Assembly: GCF_019396325.1 (NCBI RefSeq)
Contig: NZ_JAHKRO010000049.1
Location: forward strand, 1 to 63,782
Direction: 5' to 3'
From: Nonomuraea ceibae
GTDB taxonomy: Bacteria > Actinomycetota > Actinomycetes > Streptosporangiales > Streptosporangiaceae
DNA: 63,782 nt
How positions within the stretch are numbered: the first letter of the stretch is position 1; the number at the start of each line of letters is the position of its first letter. The translations under genes and the position numbers were made by a program. Positions 32,482 through 41,440 of this stretch are shown piece after piece. A model generated the notes under the pieces. The model was not told where the DNA came from and ran no database searches. It worked only from the letters and a program-made list of their open reading frames with translations.

Positions 32482-34053
32482 GTGAGACGACTCGCCCTGC
32501 TCGCCCTTCTCCTCCCCCTGATCACACCAGCCCTGCCGGCCGCCGCCCAGGCGGCCACCCTGACCTGCCCCGTCCGCGTCGACCCCGCCGCGTTCGCCAC
32601 CGAGGCCCGCCTGGGCGAGCTGGCCGAGCAGCAGGAGACGTTCGGCCCCAGGCCGACCGGCTCCACCGCGCACGCCGGCTACATCGACTGGCTGGAGGAC
32701 GAGCTGGCGGCCGTCCCCGGCCTCCAGCTCTCCTCCCTGCCCTACGCCATCGACCGCTGGGACAGCCTCGGCGCCGCCCTGACCGTCGGCGGCACGCCGG
32801 TGCAGGTGGCGGCCCCGGTGCCGTTCTCCGCCGCCGCCGGCGTCACGGCGCCGCTCGTCCACCTGCCCGCCGGCACGGGCATCACCGCGGCCAACGCCGC
32901 CGGGAAGATCGTCGTCCGGGACCTGCCGTGGACCAACGTGCCGAACCTGCTCTTCTATCCGCCCACGCTCGGCTACTCCATGTACGACCCCGGCCTCACG
33001 ATCAACATGCTCGGCTCGGAGTCGATGGAGGCCCCGGCCGCGGCCGACGCCGACCTGAAGGCCGCCGCCGCCGCGGGCGCGCTGGGCGTGATCGAGATCA
33101 GCACGCTCCCGCACGCCCAGATCGAGGGCATGTACGCGCCCTACGAGGGCCTGCCGTACGGCGTGCCCGGCGTGTACGTCGGCGCCGACCAGGGCAAGCA
33201 GATCAAGGACGCGCTGGCCGCCGGGCAGCAGGTCCAGGCCGCGCTCACCGTGAACGCCGCCTGGACGCCGACGACCACCCGCACCCTGTTCGCGACGCTC
33301 CCCGGCGGCGCCGCGCAGAAGATCGTCGTCGAGAGCCACACCGACGGCATGAGCCCGGTGTGGGACAACGGCCCGCTCACCATGATCGAGATGGCCCGCT
33401 ACCTGGCGTCGCTGCCGGTGGCGTGCCGCCCGCGCACGGTGCAGTTCGCCTTCGTCACCGGTCACCTCTACCAGCACCTGACCGGCCCGGACGTGCGCGA
33501 GGGCGGCGCGGGCCGGCTCGCCGCCCAGCTCGACGCCGAGTACGACCAGGGCGGGGTCTCCTCCGTCGTCGTCCTGGAGCACCTGGGCGCCCGGCGCTAC
33601 GACGCGGTCGCCAGGCCGGGCGGCCTGCCGGGCCGCCAGCTCGTCGCCGACCCCGCGCTCACCGAGCTGCTGCTGGTCCCCGTCAGCGAGAGCACCCCGC
33701 TGCGCGAGCTGGTCAGGGGCCACATCGAGCACTGGGACGTACGGCGCACCGCGATCCTCAAGGGCCTGTCGGCGGCCGACCTCACCAAGGTGCCGCGTCA
33801 CTGCTCCTTCGGCGGCGAGGGCACCCCGTACAACCAGCACCTGCTGCCCGTGATCGCGCCCATCGCGGCGCCGAAGACGCTGTTCTCGCCGAAGTTCGGG
33901 GCCGAGGCGATCGACCTGGCGGTCATGCGCAAGGCGTCGCTCGCCTTCACCGACGTCGTGCTCGACCTCGGCCCGATGGCGCAGTCCGCCGTCGCGGGCG
34001 ACGTGACCGCCATGCGCCAGCAGCGCGCCTCCGGCACCCCCGGCTGCGCCTGA
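32482..34053 (+). CDS. Secreted M28-like peptidase-fold protein with an altered metal site
   Basis: A 523-aa exported protein with Sec signal MRRLALLALLLPLITPALPA. The N-terminal region includes a PA-like insert, followed by an M28 aminopeptidase-like core. VVESHTDGMSPVWDNGPL aligns with the first metal-binding His-x-Asp and the bridging Asp of M28. Where the family has the catalytic Glu-Glu (EExGxxGS), this protein has VTGHLYQHL, and a later ligand Asp appears to be Glu (LEHLG). It may therefore be inactive or have a different activity. GTG 32482 follows GGAAGGA. A hairpin follows the gene at 34081-34120. Confidence 0.6.
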   Translation: MRRLALLALLLPLITPALPAAAQAATLTCPVRVDPAAFATEARLGELAEQQETFGPRPTGSTAHAGYIDWLEDELAAVPGLQLSSLPYAIDRWDSLGAALTVGGTPVQVAAPVPFSAAAGVTAPLVHLPAGTGITAANAAGKIVVRDLPWTNVPNLLFYPPTLGYSMYDPGLTINMLGSESMEAPAAADADLKAAAAAGALGVIEISTLPHAQIEGMYAPYEGLPYGVPGVYVGADQGKQIKDALAAGQQVQAALTVNAAWTPTTTRTLFATLPGGAAQKIVVESHTDGMSPVWDNGPLTMIEMARYLASLPVACRPRTVQFAFVTGHLYQHLTGPDVREGGAGRLAAQLDAEYDQGGVSSVVVLEHLGARRYDAVARPGGLPGRQLVADPALTELLLVPVSESTPLRELVRGHIEHWDVRRTAILKGLSAADLTKVPRHCSFGGEGTPYNQHLLPVIAPIAAPKTLFSPKFGAEAIDLAVMRKASLAFTDVVLDLGPMAQSAVAGDVTAMRQQRASGTPGCA

Positions 34054-34080
34054 CCACCGCCGTCTATCCAACGGCACGCC

Positions 34081-34120
34081 CACCGGCACGGCCGCGCGGA
34101 GCCCGCGCACCGTGCCGGTG
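34081..34120. terminator. Strong hairpin after the M28-like gene
   Basis: CACCGGCACGG (34081-34091) and CCGTGCCGGTG (34110-34120) are perfect 11-bp arms, and the loop can pair further through GCGCG/CGCGC. There is no T-tract. It lies between the M28-like gene and the hydrolase at 34174, so it probably ends or attenuates transcription. Confidence 0.6.
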
Positions 34121-34173
34121 CTTCCCCCCACCCCAGGAGACGCCCGCGTCTCCGGACCACCCGTGAGGTGCCC

Positions 34174-35037
34174 ATGAAGAACATCACCCGTCGCCAGGCC
34201 CTGCGCGCAGGGACGCTCGGCCTCCTGCCGGCCGCGTTCCTGGCGTCGGCCGCCGAGAGCGCCGCCGCCGCCTCCGCCACCATCGAGTCGGCCTACCAGG
34301 CGACCGGCCCGTGGCCGGTCACCACCGGAACCTCCGGCGGCCACCGCCTGTACCACCCCGCCACCCTGGGCGCGGGCGGCGTCACCCACCCGATCGTCAC
34401 CTGGGGCAACGGCTCGTGGGCCACCCCCGACAACTACCCGGGACTGCTCAACCACCTCGCCTCATGGGGCTTCGCGGTGATCGCCTCCACCGACACGACC
34501 ACCGGCACCGGCGCCGAGATCCTGGCCGCCGCCCAGCACCTCGCCGCCCTCGGCGACGACCCCGCCAGCGTCTTCCACGGCAAGCTGGACGCCACCCGGA
34601 TCGCCGCCGTCGGCCACTCCCAGGGCGCGGGCGGCTCGATCAACGCGGCCAACGACTCCGCCGGGCTGATCACGACCGTCGTGCCGATCGCCGTGCCCGC
34701 GCAGTGGATGGCGAGCCCCGGGGACGAGTTCTCCGTCGCCGACCTGACCTGCCCGGCGCTCTTCCTCAGCGGCGCGAACGACTGGCTGATCTCCTCGGCC
34801 GCGACCGTGCGCGGCTACTACGACCAGGCCACCGCCGGGGCGGGGATGGCGCTGCTCAAGGGCGCGGGACACAACGACATCCAGAACACCGGCGGCGCCT
34901 TCCTCGGCTACGTGACCGCCTGGCTGCGCTATCGCCTCATGGGCGACACGCAGGCCCGAGGGGCGTTCGCCGGAGCCGCCCCCGAGCTGACGGCCAATGC
35001 CGCCTGGCAGAACCAGGCCCTCAAGAACCTCGTCTAG
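34174..35037 (+). CDS. Tat-exported alpha/beta hydrolase, cutinase/polyesterase-like
   Basis: A 287-aa exported hydrolase. The N-terminus RRQALRAGTLGLLPAAF looks like a twin-arginine signal ending near AESAAAA. The catalytic triad is readable: nucleophile S149 in GHSQG, D203 in SGANDW and H233 in GAGHND. The sequence resembles the chlorophyllase/cutinase-like polyesterase group (PF12695/PF12740 type). ATG 34174 with GAGG 5 nt upstream is preferred to GTG 34168. Substrate not shown by the sequence. Confidence 0.8.
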   Translation: MKNITRRQALRAGTLGLLPAAFLASAAESAAAASATIESAYQATGPWPVTTGTSGGHRLYHPATLGAGGVTHPIVTWGNGSWATPDNYPGLLNHLASWGFAVIASTDTTTGTGAEILAAAQHLAALGDDPASVFHGKLDATRIAAVGHSQGAGGSINAANDSAGLITTVVPIAVPAQWMASPGDEFSVADLTCPALFLSGANDWLISSAATVRGYYDQATAGAGMALLKGAGHNDIQNTGGAFLGYVTAWLRYRLMGDTQARGAFAGAAPELTANAAWQNQALKNLV

Positions 35038-35093
35038 CTGGTCACCCGGCCACCCCGTGGTCTTCAATGAATGCACCGATCGGAGGTTTTGAC

Positions 35094-36674
35094 ATGTGGT
35101 CCTATTCGAGCGCGGTCGCGCCGGCCCCGCTGCTGGGCGAGACCATCGGCGACAACTTCGAACGGACCGTCCGGCGCTTCGGCGACCGCGAGGCCCTCGT
35201 CGACGTGCCCACCGGCCGCCGCTGGACGTACGCGGAGCTCGACGCCGACGTGAACCGGCTCGCCCGCGCGCTCCTGGCCGCCGGCATCGCCAAGGGCGAC
35301 CGGGTCGGCATCTGGGCGCCCAACTGCGCCGAGTGGGTGATCGTCCAGTACGCCACCGCGAAGATCGGCGCGATCCTGGTCAACGTCAACCCCGCCTACC
35401 GCGCCCACGAGCTCGACTTCGTCGTCAGGCAGTCGGGGATGCGCCTGCTGTTCAGCGCGCGCACGCACAAGGGCAGCGACTACCGGGCGATGATCGAGGA
35501 GATCGGCTTCTCCGGCGTCGTCTACCTCGGCGAGCCCGGCCCGCTGGAGGCGCTCGCCCCCGAGGAGGCGCTGCGCGAGCGCATGGCCGCACTCAGTCCC
35601 GACGACCCGATCAACATCCAGTACACCTCGGGCACGACGGGCTTCCCCAAGGGCGCCACGCTCTCGCACCACAACATCCTCAACAACGGCTACTTCGTCG
35701 GCGAGGGCATCGGCTACACCGAGCACGACCGGGTCTGCCTGCCGGTGCCCTTCTACCACTGCTTCGGCATGGTGATGGGCAACCTGGGCGCCACCTCCCA
35801 CGGCGCCTGCGTCGTCATCCCGGCGCCCGGCTTCGACCCGGAGGCGACGCTGCGCGCCGTCCAGCAGGAGCGGTGCACCTCCCTGTACGGGGTGCCGACC
35901 ATGTTCATCGCCGAGCTCGCCCTCGCGGGACGCTTCGACCTGTCCAGCCTGCGCACCGGCATCATGGCGGGCTCGCCCTGCCCCGTCGAGGTGATGAAGC
36001 GCGTCGTCACCGAGATGAACATGGCCGAGGTCGCCATCTGCTACGGCATGACCGAGACCTCGCCCGTCTCCACCATGACCAGGTCCGACGACGACCTGCG
36101 ACGCCGCACCGAGACCGTCGGGCAGGTGATGCCGCACGTCGAGGTCAAGATCACGCACCCGGAGACCGGGCTGACCGTGCCGCGCGGCGAGCCGGGCGAG
36201 CTGTGCACGCGCGGCTACTCGGTGATGCTCGGCTACTGGAACGAGCCGGAGCTCACCGCCCAGGCCATCGACGCCGCCCGCTGGATGCACACCGGCGACC
36301 TGGCCACCATGGACGCCGACGGCTATGTCAACGTGGTCGGCCGGATCAAGGACATGGTCATCAGGGGCGGGGAGAACGTCTACCCGCGCGAGATCGAGGA
36401 GTTCCTTCACCATCATCCCGGCATCGCCGACGTGCAGGTGATCGGCGTGCCTGACGAGAAGTACGGGGAGGAGCTGATGGCCTGGATCGTCATGCGGGAG
36501 GGGAGCGAGCCGCTGACCGCGGCGGCCGTGCGCGAGTTCTGCGCGGGCAGGCTCGCCCACTACAAGATCCCGCGCTACGTCCACGTCGTCGACGGCTTCC
36601 CGATGACGGTCACCGGCAAGATCCGCAAGGTCGAGATGCGGGAGGAGAGCGTCCGCCTGCTCGGCCTTACGTGA
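35094..36674 (+). CDS. AMP-dependent acyl-CoA synthetase (fatty-acid CoA ligase)
   Basis: A 526-aa adenylate-forming ligase that activates a carboxylate with ATP and joins it to CoA. The P-loop YTSGTTGFPKG is at 177-187, then YGMTETSP, GELCTRGYSVMLGYW, the TGD motif HTGDLATMDADGYV, the hinge GRIKDMVIRGGENVYP and the catalytic Lys region TVTGKIRKVEMRE. ATG 35094 follows CGGAGGT by 6 nt. Medium- or long-chain fatty acid is likely. It is convergent with the TetR gene at 36706. Confidence 0.93.
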   Translation: MWSYSSAVAPAPLLGETIGDNFERTVRRFGDREALVDVPTGRRWTYAELDADVNRLARALLAAGIAKGDRVGIWAPNCAEWVIVQYATAKIGAILVNVNPAYRAHELDFVVRQSGMRLLFSARTHKGSDYRAMIEEIGFSGVVYLGEPGPLEALAPEEALRERMAALSPDDPINIQYTSGTTGFPKGATLSHHNILNNGYFVGEGIGYTEHDRVCLPVPFYHCFGMVMGNLGATSHGACVVIPAPGFDPEATLRAVQQERCTSLYGVPTMFIAELALAGRFDLSSLRTGIMAGSPCPVEVMKRVVTEMNMAEVAICYGMTETSPVSTMTRSDDDLRRRTETVGQVMPHVEVKITHPETGLTVPRGEPGELCTRGYSVMLGYWNEPELTAQAIDAARWMHTGDLATMDADGYVNVVGRIKDMVIRGGENVYPREIEEFLHHHPGIADVQVIGVPDEKYGEELMAWIVMREGSEPLTAAAVREFCAGRLAHYKIPRYVHVVDGFPMTVTGKIRKVEMREESVRLLGLT

Positions 36675-36705
36675 TCTACAACGTAAAGGCCGTCGGCGGG
36701 AGCGA

Positions 36706-37269
36706 TCAGCCGGTCCGGGCCAGGAGAGCCCGCACGGCGGTGCGGATCGGCTCGCTCGGGGACTCGGGCACGCCGGTGGTGAGGGCGGTGAACAGGATGC
36801 CGAGCACGCTCATCTCCAGGAGCATGGCCTCGTCCTGGCCGATGTCGATCCCGGCGGCGCGGCACTGGCGGACGAGGAGATCGCTCCGGCTGTGCAGGGC
36901 GCCGGTCAGCACGCGCCGCAGCCGGGGGTTCCTGGTGCTCTCCAGGTGCAGCTCGAACAGGGCGAGCGGGTCGTGCCGGTCGCTCAGCATCGTGGTCAGG
37001 ACGCCGACCAGCGCCTCCTCCAGGTCGGCCGGCGAGATCGGCCGGACGGTGTAGGAGTCCACGCGTTCGCCGAGCCGGTGGGTGATGCGCTCGATGACCC
37101 CGTCGAGCAGCGCGTCGCGGGTGCGGAAGTAGCGCGAGGCGGTGCCGGCCGGCACGGCGGCGGCGGTGTCGACGGCTCGGTGGGTCAGCCCGCGTGACCC
37201 CTGCTCGGCCAGCACGGTGATGGCCGCGTCGGCCAGGTGGTCGCGGCGCTGGGGGTTAGGCGGTGGCAT
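36706..37269 (-). CDS. TetR-family regulator
   Basis: A 187-aa repressor. The N-terminal helix-turn-helix (LADAAITVLAEQGSRGLTHRAVDTAAAVPAGTASRYF) and a variable ligand domain are clear. ATG 37269 lies 14 bp inside the end of the monooxygenase gene, so it is translated from the same message. An inverted repeat upstream of the monooxygenase (38715-38730) is its probable operator. Confidence 0.9.
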   Translation of the reverse strand: MPPPNPQRRDHLADAAITVLAEQGSRGLTHRAVDTAAAVPAGTASRYFRTRDALLDGVIERITHRLGERVDSYTVRPISPADLEEALVGVLTTMLSDRHDPLALFELHLESTRNPRLRRVLTGALHSRSDLLVRQCRAAGIDIGQDEAMLLEMSVLGILFTALTTGVPESPSEPIRTAVRALLARTG

Positions 37270-38686
37270 GGTTTCCTTCCCTGGTGGGGTGGCCGGCCGG
37301 ACCGCACCATTTCACCAGAGCCGCTTCGACGCCGGTGTGGTCCCCGGCCCAGGCCACGTACCCGTCGGGGCGGATCAGCGTCGCCTCGGGCCTGGTGCTG
37401 ATCAGGGGCCTGGCGTGCCGGACGCGGGTGCGCCACGGGGCTGGGACGCCGTGGTCGGAGAGCAGGACGAAGGCGCCGGCGCGCAGCACCTCGTACAGGC
37501 GGCCCGTGTGGGTCGGGCCGTCGGCGGCGCGGCGGCCGGCCAGCGGGTGGGCGTCCGGCTCGCGGGGCGGGTAGGCGAACTCCAGGCCGGACAGCCTGCC
37601 GAGGATGCGGCGGCGGCCGGGCGCGGTGCGGAGCAGGGTCGCCATGACGCGGCGGTTGATCTCCAGGCGCGCTCGTGAGCCGCTGAGCACCAGCCCGGTG
37701 AGGTGGTCGGTCATGGCCAGGACGGCGGAGCCGACGGGGTGCCGCTCGGCGTGGTAGGTGTCGAGCAGCCAGGGCGGGGCCCAGCCGTGCAGGGTGGCGG
37801 CGAGCTTCCAGCCCAGGTTGGCGGCGTCCTGGATGCCGGTGTTCATGCCCTGGCCGCCGATGGGGGAGTTGACGTGGGCGGCGTCCCCGGCCAGGAACAC
37901 GCGCCCTGATCGGTAGCTGCGGGCCTGGCGGCGTTCGGCGGTGAAGCGGGAGAACCAGCGCGGCTCGCTCATGCCGTAGTCGGTGCCGGCGATGTGGTGG
38001 AAGGCTTCGCGGATCCGGGCGAAGCCGGCGTCCTTCTCCTCTTCGCGCAGCCAGGCGCCGACCCGGTACCAGCCGTCGCCGAAGGGGAGGGTCACCACCA
38101 CGCCCTGCGTGCCGACCTGCGTGATGGGTGGCGGCTCGGCGGCGGGGATGCGGACGTCGGCCAGCAGCATGGGCAGGCTGTAGGCCGCGCCGGCGAAGCC
38201 CACGCCGGCCAGGTCGCGGACCGTGCTGTGGGCGCCGTCGGCGCCGATGACGTACCGGGCCTCCAGCTCGTCCCCGTCCTTGAGCGTCAGCCGTACCGAG
38301 TCGGCGTCCTGGGTCAGGCCGGTCACCTGCGCGTCGCGGCGGATCCGTACGCCGAGCTCGGCGGCCCGGCCCTGAAGGAGCTTCTCGGTGCCGTTCTGGG
38401 GGACGAGCAGCAGCATTGGGTAGCGCGTGCCGAGCCGTCCGAAGTCGACCCGTGAGGCGTAGGCGGGGTGCACCGTCCTGAGCGGGTTCCCCGCCTGGAC
38501 GAGGGCGTCGCCCAGGCCGCGGGCGTCGAGCAGTTCCAGGGCCCGGGCGTGCAGGCCGAAGGCGCGGGTGACGCTGGACGCGCTGCCGCGCTTGTCCACG
38601 ATCGTGCAGGACACGCCCGCCAGCGCGAGCTCGCAGGCGGCCATCAGCCCGGTGGGGCCGGCTCCCACGATGACGACGTCGTGCAT
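37256..38686 (-). CDS. FAD-dependent aromatic-type monooxygenase
   Basis: A 476-aa class A flavoprotein hydroxylase. FAD motif DVVIVGAGPTGLMAACELAL at residues 3-22, DG motif YVIGADGAHSTVRD, and GD motif VFLAGDAAHVNSPIGGQGMNTGI. The family hydroxylates phenolic or polyketide compounds using NAD(P)H and O2, and includes rifampicin-type inactivating enzymes. It is transcribed with the downstream TetR gene and probably controlled by it. Substrate unknown. Confidence 0.9.
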   Translation of the reverse strand: MHDVVIVGAGPTGLMAACELALAGVSCTIVDKRGSASSVTRAFGLHARALELLDARGLGDALVQAGNPLRTVHPAYASRVDFGRLGTRYPMLLLVPQNGTEKLLQGRAAELGVRIRRDAQVTGLTQDADSVRLTLKDGDELEARYVIGADGAHSTVRDLAGVGFAGAAYSLPMLLADVRIPAAEPPPITQVGTQGVVVTLPFGDGWYRVGAWLREEEKDAGFARIREAFHHIAGTDYGMSEPRWFSRFTAERRQARSYRSGRVFLAGDAAHVNSPIGGQGMNTGIQDAANLGWKLAATLHGWAPPWLLDTYHAERHPVGSAVLAMTDHLTGLVLSGSRARLEINRRVMATLLRTAPGRRRILGRLSGLEFAYPPREPDAHPLAGRRAADGPTHTGRLYEVLRAGAFVLLSDHGVPAPWRTRVRHARPLISTRPEATLIRPDGYVAWAGDHTGVEAALVKWCGPAGHPTREGNHATA

Positions 38687-38714
38687 GGCTCGACTCCATT
38701 CGCTACATCTGTAT

Positions 38715-38730
38715 CGCTACATTTATAGCG
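38715..38730. promoter_or_regulatory. Inverted repeat over the monooxygenase promoter, probable TetR operator
   Basis: CGCTACATTTATAGCG is an imperfect 16-bp palindrome (6 of 7 pairs). CGCTACAT is also repeated directly at 38701-38708. On the minus strand it covers TATAAA (38727-38722), a good -10 with TTGACG at 38752-38747 as the -35 after a long 19-bp spacer. Binding would block transcription of the monooxygenase-TetR pair. Confidence 0.55.
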
Positions 38731-38748
38731 CATGGCGGACCGGCCGCG

Positions 38749-39516
38749 TCAACGCAGGCGTTCGAGCCTGGTCCAGCCCGTCCAGCCGCGCTGCCTCAGG
38801 AGCTCGATCAGCCGCCGCGCCGGCGGCACCGTCGCGAACGCCAGCGTGTCCATCAGCGCGGCGAGCGGCAGCTCGATGCCGGTGTCGTCGACGTAGTCCT
38901 CGCCGCGCTCGTCGGCCAGCCGCGTGAGGTAGGCGGCCAGCCTGTCCGCCAGCCCGGCCAGCAGCGGGTCGTCGTCGGCCCGGTCCAGCGCCTGGCTCAG
39001 GGTGAGGAGGAAGTCGACGAACCGCGGGTCGCCGAGCTGCTCCCGTTTGCGCGCCATCCACTCCGGCACCCGCCCGGGGGAGTGGGCCGCCAAGGGGATC
39101 CAGCCCTCGCGCTCGGCCTGGACGATCCGCTCGTCGACCCCGAGCTCCCGCAGCCGGTCCAGATACGCGACCACCTCCGGGGGCAGCACCAGCAGTTCTC
39201 CGGCGGCCAGGCGGGCGATCCGCTCGCGATGCCGCTGCCGCTCGCGGATCTCCGCCCGCAGCCTCCGGTCGATGTCCGCGATCGCCGCGGCGAACTCCTC
39301 CTCGCCGGCCCGCAGCAGCTCTCGCACCCGTGCCAGCGGGACCCCGGCCTCGGCCAGGGTCCGGATCCTGATCAGCTCGACCACGGCGCCGCCGTCGTAC
39401 CTGCGGTAGCCGGACTGGTCCCGTTCCGGCTCGGGCAGCAGCCCCTTGGCGTGGTAGTGCCGCACCGCGCGGACCGTCACTCCCGCGTACGACGCCAGTT
39501 CGCCGATGGTCAGCAT
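38749..39516 (-). CDS. MerR-family regulator
   Basis: A 255-aa activator. The N-terminal MerR domain MLTIGELASYAGVTVRAVRHYHAKGLL is followed by a dimerisation helix and a C-terminal domain of about 150 aa without the TipAS signature. ATG 39516 is used. It lies 23 bp downstream of the alpha/beta hydrolase on the same strand. The dyad at 40380-40404 is its likely target. Confidence 0.9.
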   Translation of the reverse strand: MLTIGELASYAGVTVRAVRHYHAKGLLPEPERDQSGYRRYDGGAVVELIRIRTLAEAGVPLARVRELLRAGEEEFAAAIADIDRRLRAEIRERQRHRERIARLAAGELLVLPPEVVAYLDRLRELGVDERIVQAEREGWIPLAAHSPGRVPEWMARKREQLGDPRFVDFLLTLSQALDRADDDPLLAGLADRLAAYLTRLADERGEDYVDDTGIELPLAALMDTLAFATVPPARRLIELLRQRGWTGWTRLERLR

Positions 39517-39539
39517 CAGAGCACTCTCCAGGAATCGCT

Positions 39540-40364
39540 TCAGAAGCTCGCCGTCGCCCTGCCGATGATCTGGGCGATCTCGTGGGCATGGGTGAAGACG
39601 AGCTGGTGGTCGGCGTCGAGCCAGGTGGTGGTGATGTGCGGGTGCGCGCGGACGAGCCGTTCGACGCCCGCCCGCCAGTTCAGGTTGAAGCCCGCCGCGG
39701 GTCCCTCGCCGTCGCCGCCGGCCATCGAGGTCGACATGATCATGGTGATGGGCCGGTCGATCTTCTTGTACCGGTCGAGGATCCCTGCCCGGATCGCGTC
39801 GATCTCGAGGTTCAGCTCGGCGATCTCCTGGGCGGTGAGCAGCACCTGGCGCGCGGTGCCCCGCAGGGCCTCCTGCTGGGCCGCCAGGCCCTCCCACATG
39901 GCGCGGAACCGCGGCAGGAGGGCCTCGGTGATGAACGGTTCCGGCACCGGGTTCGCCCCGTCGACGAGGACGAGCCCGGCGACGGCGCCGGGATGCTCGC
40001 AGGCGTAGTGCATGGCGAGGTCGGCGCCCAGCGAATAGCCCGCCAGCACGGGCGCCTCGGCCAGGCCGCGCCGCCCCAGCTCCGCCATCACCGCGCCGAG
40101 ATCGCCGAGGAACGCCTCGAAGGAGTAGCGGCCGGCGGCCGAGGCGAGGCCGTGGCCGCGCAGGTCGAAGGTCACCACCTCGTGGTCGCGTCGCAGCAGC
40201 TCGGCCAGCTCGCGCAGGTCGGCCTGGGTGGAGTTCAGCCCGGGGCACAGGACCAGCGGCCGTCCCCGGCCCCCTTGGGACACCGGGATCGTGACGCCGT
40301 CGTTCCGGATGGTGAAGTGCCGCATGGTCGTGTCGTCTCTCTCCGCCCGCTCTTCATCGGTCAT
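39540..40364 (-). CDS. Alpha/beta-fold hydrolase
   Basis: A 274-aa soluble hydrolase. Oxyanion region VLCPGLNSTQ, nucleophile Ser in GYSLGAD, and a late His in LDADHQLVF; FDLRGHG is typical of the AB hydrolase-1 family. ATG 40364 is given; ATG 40325 (MRHFTIR) is also possible, and neither has a strong binding site. Likely activated from the MerR-type site upstream. Substrate unknown. Confidence 0.85.
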   Translation of the reverse strand: MTDEERAERDDTTMRHFTIRNDGVTIPVSQGGRGRPLVLCPGLNSTQADLRELAELLRRDHEVVTFDLRGHGLASAAGRYSFEAFLGDLGAVMAELGRRGLAEAPVLAGYSLGADLAMHYACEHPGAVAGLVLVDGANPVPEPFITEALLPRFRAMWEGLAAQQEALRGTARQVLLTAQEIAELNLEIDAIRAGILDRYKKIDRPITMIMSTSMAGGDGEGPAAGFNLNWRAGVERLVRAHPHITTTWLDADHQLVFTHAHEIAQIIGRATASF

Positions 40365-40379
40365 GCCACCATGCTGAAA

Positions 40380-40404
40380 GCTTGACCCAGCGTCAGGGTC
40401 AAGC
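40380..40404. promoter_or_regulatory. MerR-type operator/promoter dyad
   Basis: GCTTGACCC and GGGTCAAGC are perfect 9-bp arms around AGCGTCA. On both strands TTGACC reads as a -35 element inside the arm, as in MerR-controlled promoters where the dyad sits in an over-long spacer. It lies between the hydrolase-MerR genes (minus) and the NmrA-like gene (plus). Confidence 0.65.
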
Positions 40405-40474
40405 CGTCCCTCGGGCCGGGCCGGAGGGTGAGTTGCGGCCGGGATCCGGCCGCATCTGTTCGTACGGTGGCGGT

Positions 40475-41371
40475 ATGGAGATCGCTGTCACTGCACCGGC
40501 CGGCAACGTCGGTCGTTTTCTGGTCGGGCATCTGGTCCGTGCCGGGGTCCGCCCCCGGCTGCTGAGCCGTCATCCTGAGCGGCTGCGCGCGGCCTGGGGT
40601 GACCTCGTCGACGCGCGGGAGGTCGATCTGCGGGACGCCGGGGCCGTGTCGCAGGCTACGCGGGGCGTGGACGCGCTGTTCCTGGTCGTGCCGCCGGGTG
40701 ACGGCGACGATCCGGTGGCCGCGTACGCCGAAGTGGGGGAGGTCGTGGCCGCCGCGGTGGCCCGCAACGGCGTGCCGCGAACGGTGCTGCAGAGCAGCGT
40801 GGGGGCGGAGCTGCGGGAGGGCGCCGGGGAGATCGACGGGCTGGCGCGGGTGGAGCAGACGCTGGACCGCGTCGTCGTCGGGGAGGCGGGTCTGGCCGTC
40901 ACCCACCTGCGGTGCGGCTTCTTCTACAGCAACCTGCTGTACGAGCTCGACGGCATCCGGGCGGGTGAGGTGTCCGTGCTGCTGCCGACCGGGATGCCGT
41001 TCGCGTGGGTGGCTCCGGCGGACATCGCGGCGGTGGGCGCGTCGCTGGTGCTGAGCCGTGACTGGTCGGGGCGGCGGGTGCAGGCGGTGCACGGGCCGGG
41101 GGACCTGTCGTGGGAGGAGGCGGTGGCCGTGGTCGGGGAGGTCGTGGGGCGTACGGTCACGGTCCGCCGGGTGGCCGACGAGGACATGCGGGCGGCGCTG
41201 ACGGGCGCGGGGCTGTCGCCGGCGCGGGTGGAGGCGGTGATGGGCATGTCGACCGGGTTGCGTGACGGCTTCGTGCCCGAGCAGCCGCGGACCGCGGTGA
41301 CGACGACCGACACGACGCTCGGGGCGTGGGCGTGGGCCGAGCTGCGCCCCGCCCTCGGCGCGACCGGCTGA
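40475..41371 (+). CDS. NAD(P)-binding NmrA/YtfG-like reductase
   Basis: A 298-aa atypical short-chain dehydrogenase. The nucleotide-binding loop TAPAGNVGRFLVGHLV has the GxxGxxG-type pattern, and WVAPADIAAVGASLVL matches the NmrA family. There is no YxxxK catalytic pair, as is usual for NmrA-like sensors and quinone reductases. ATG 40475 follows GGTGGCGG. Divergent from the hydrolase-MerR pair across the dyad. Confidence 0.82.
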   Translation: MEIAVTAPAGNVGRFLVGHLVRAGVRPRLLSRHPERLRAAWGDLVDAREVDLRDAGAVSQATRGVDALFLVVPPGDGDDPVAAYAEVGEVVAAAVARNGVPRTVLQSSVGAELREGAGEIDGLARVEQTLDRVVVGEAGLAVTHLRCGFFYSNLLYELDGIRAGEVSVLLPTGMPFAWVAPADIAAVGASLVLSRDWSGRRVQAVHGPGDLSWEEAVAVVGEVVGRTVTVRRVADEDMRAALTGAGLSPARVEAVMGMSTGLRDGFVPEQPRTAVTTTDTTLGAWAWAELRPALGATG

Positions 41372-41440
41372 GCCGCGCCGTGCGAACTTCGCGGGGCCGT
41401 TGATCGTTGTCAGGGTGTGTCGAGCTCAGGGGGAACCTTG

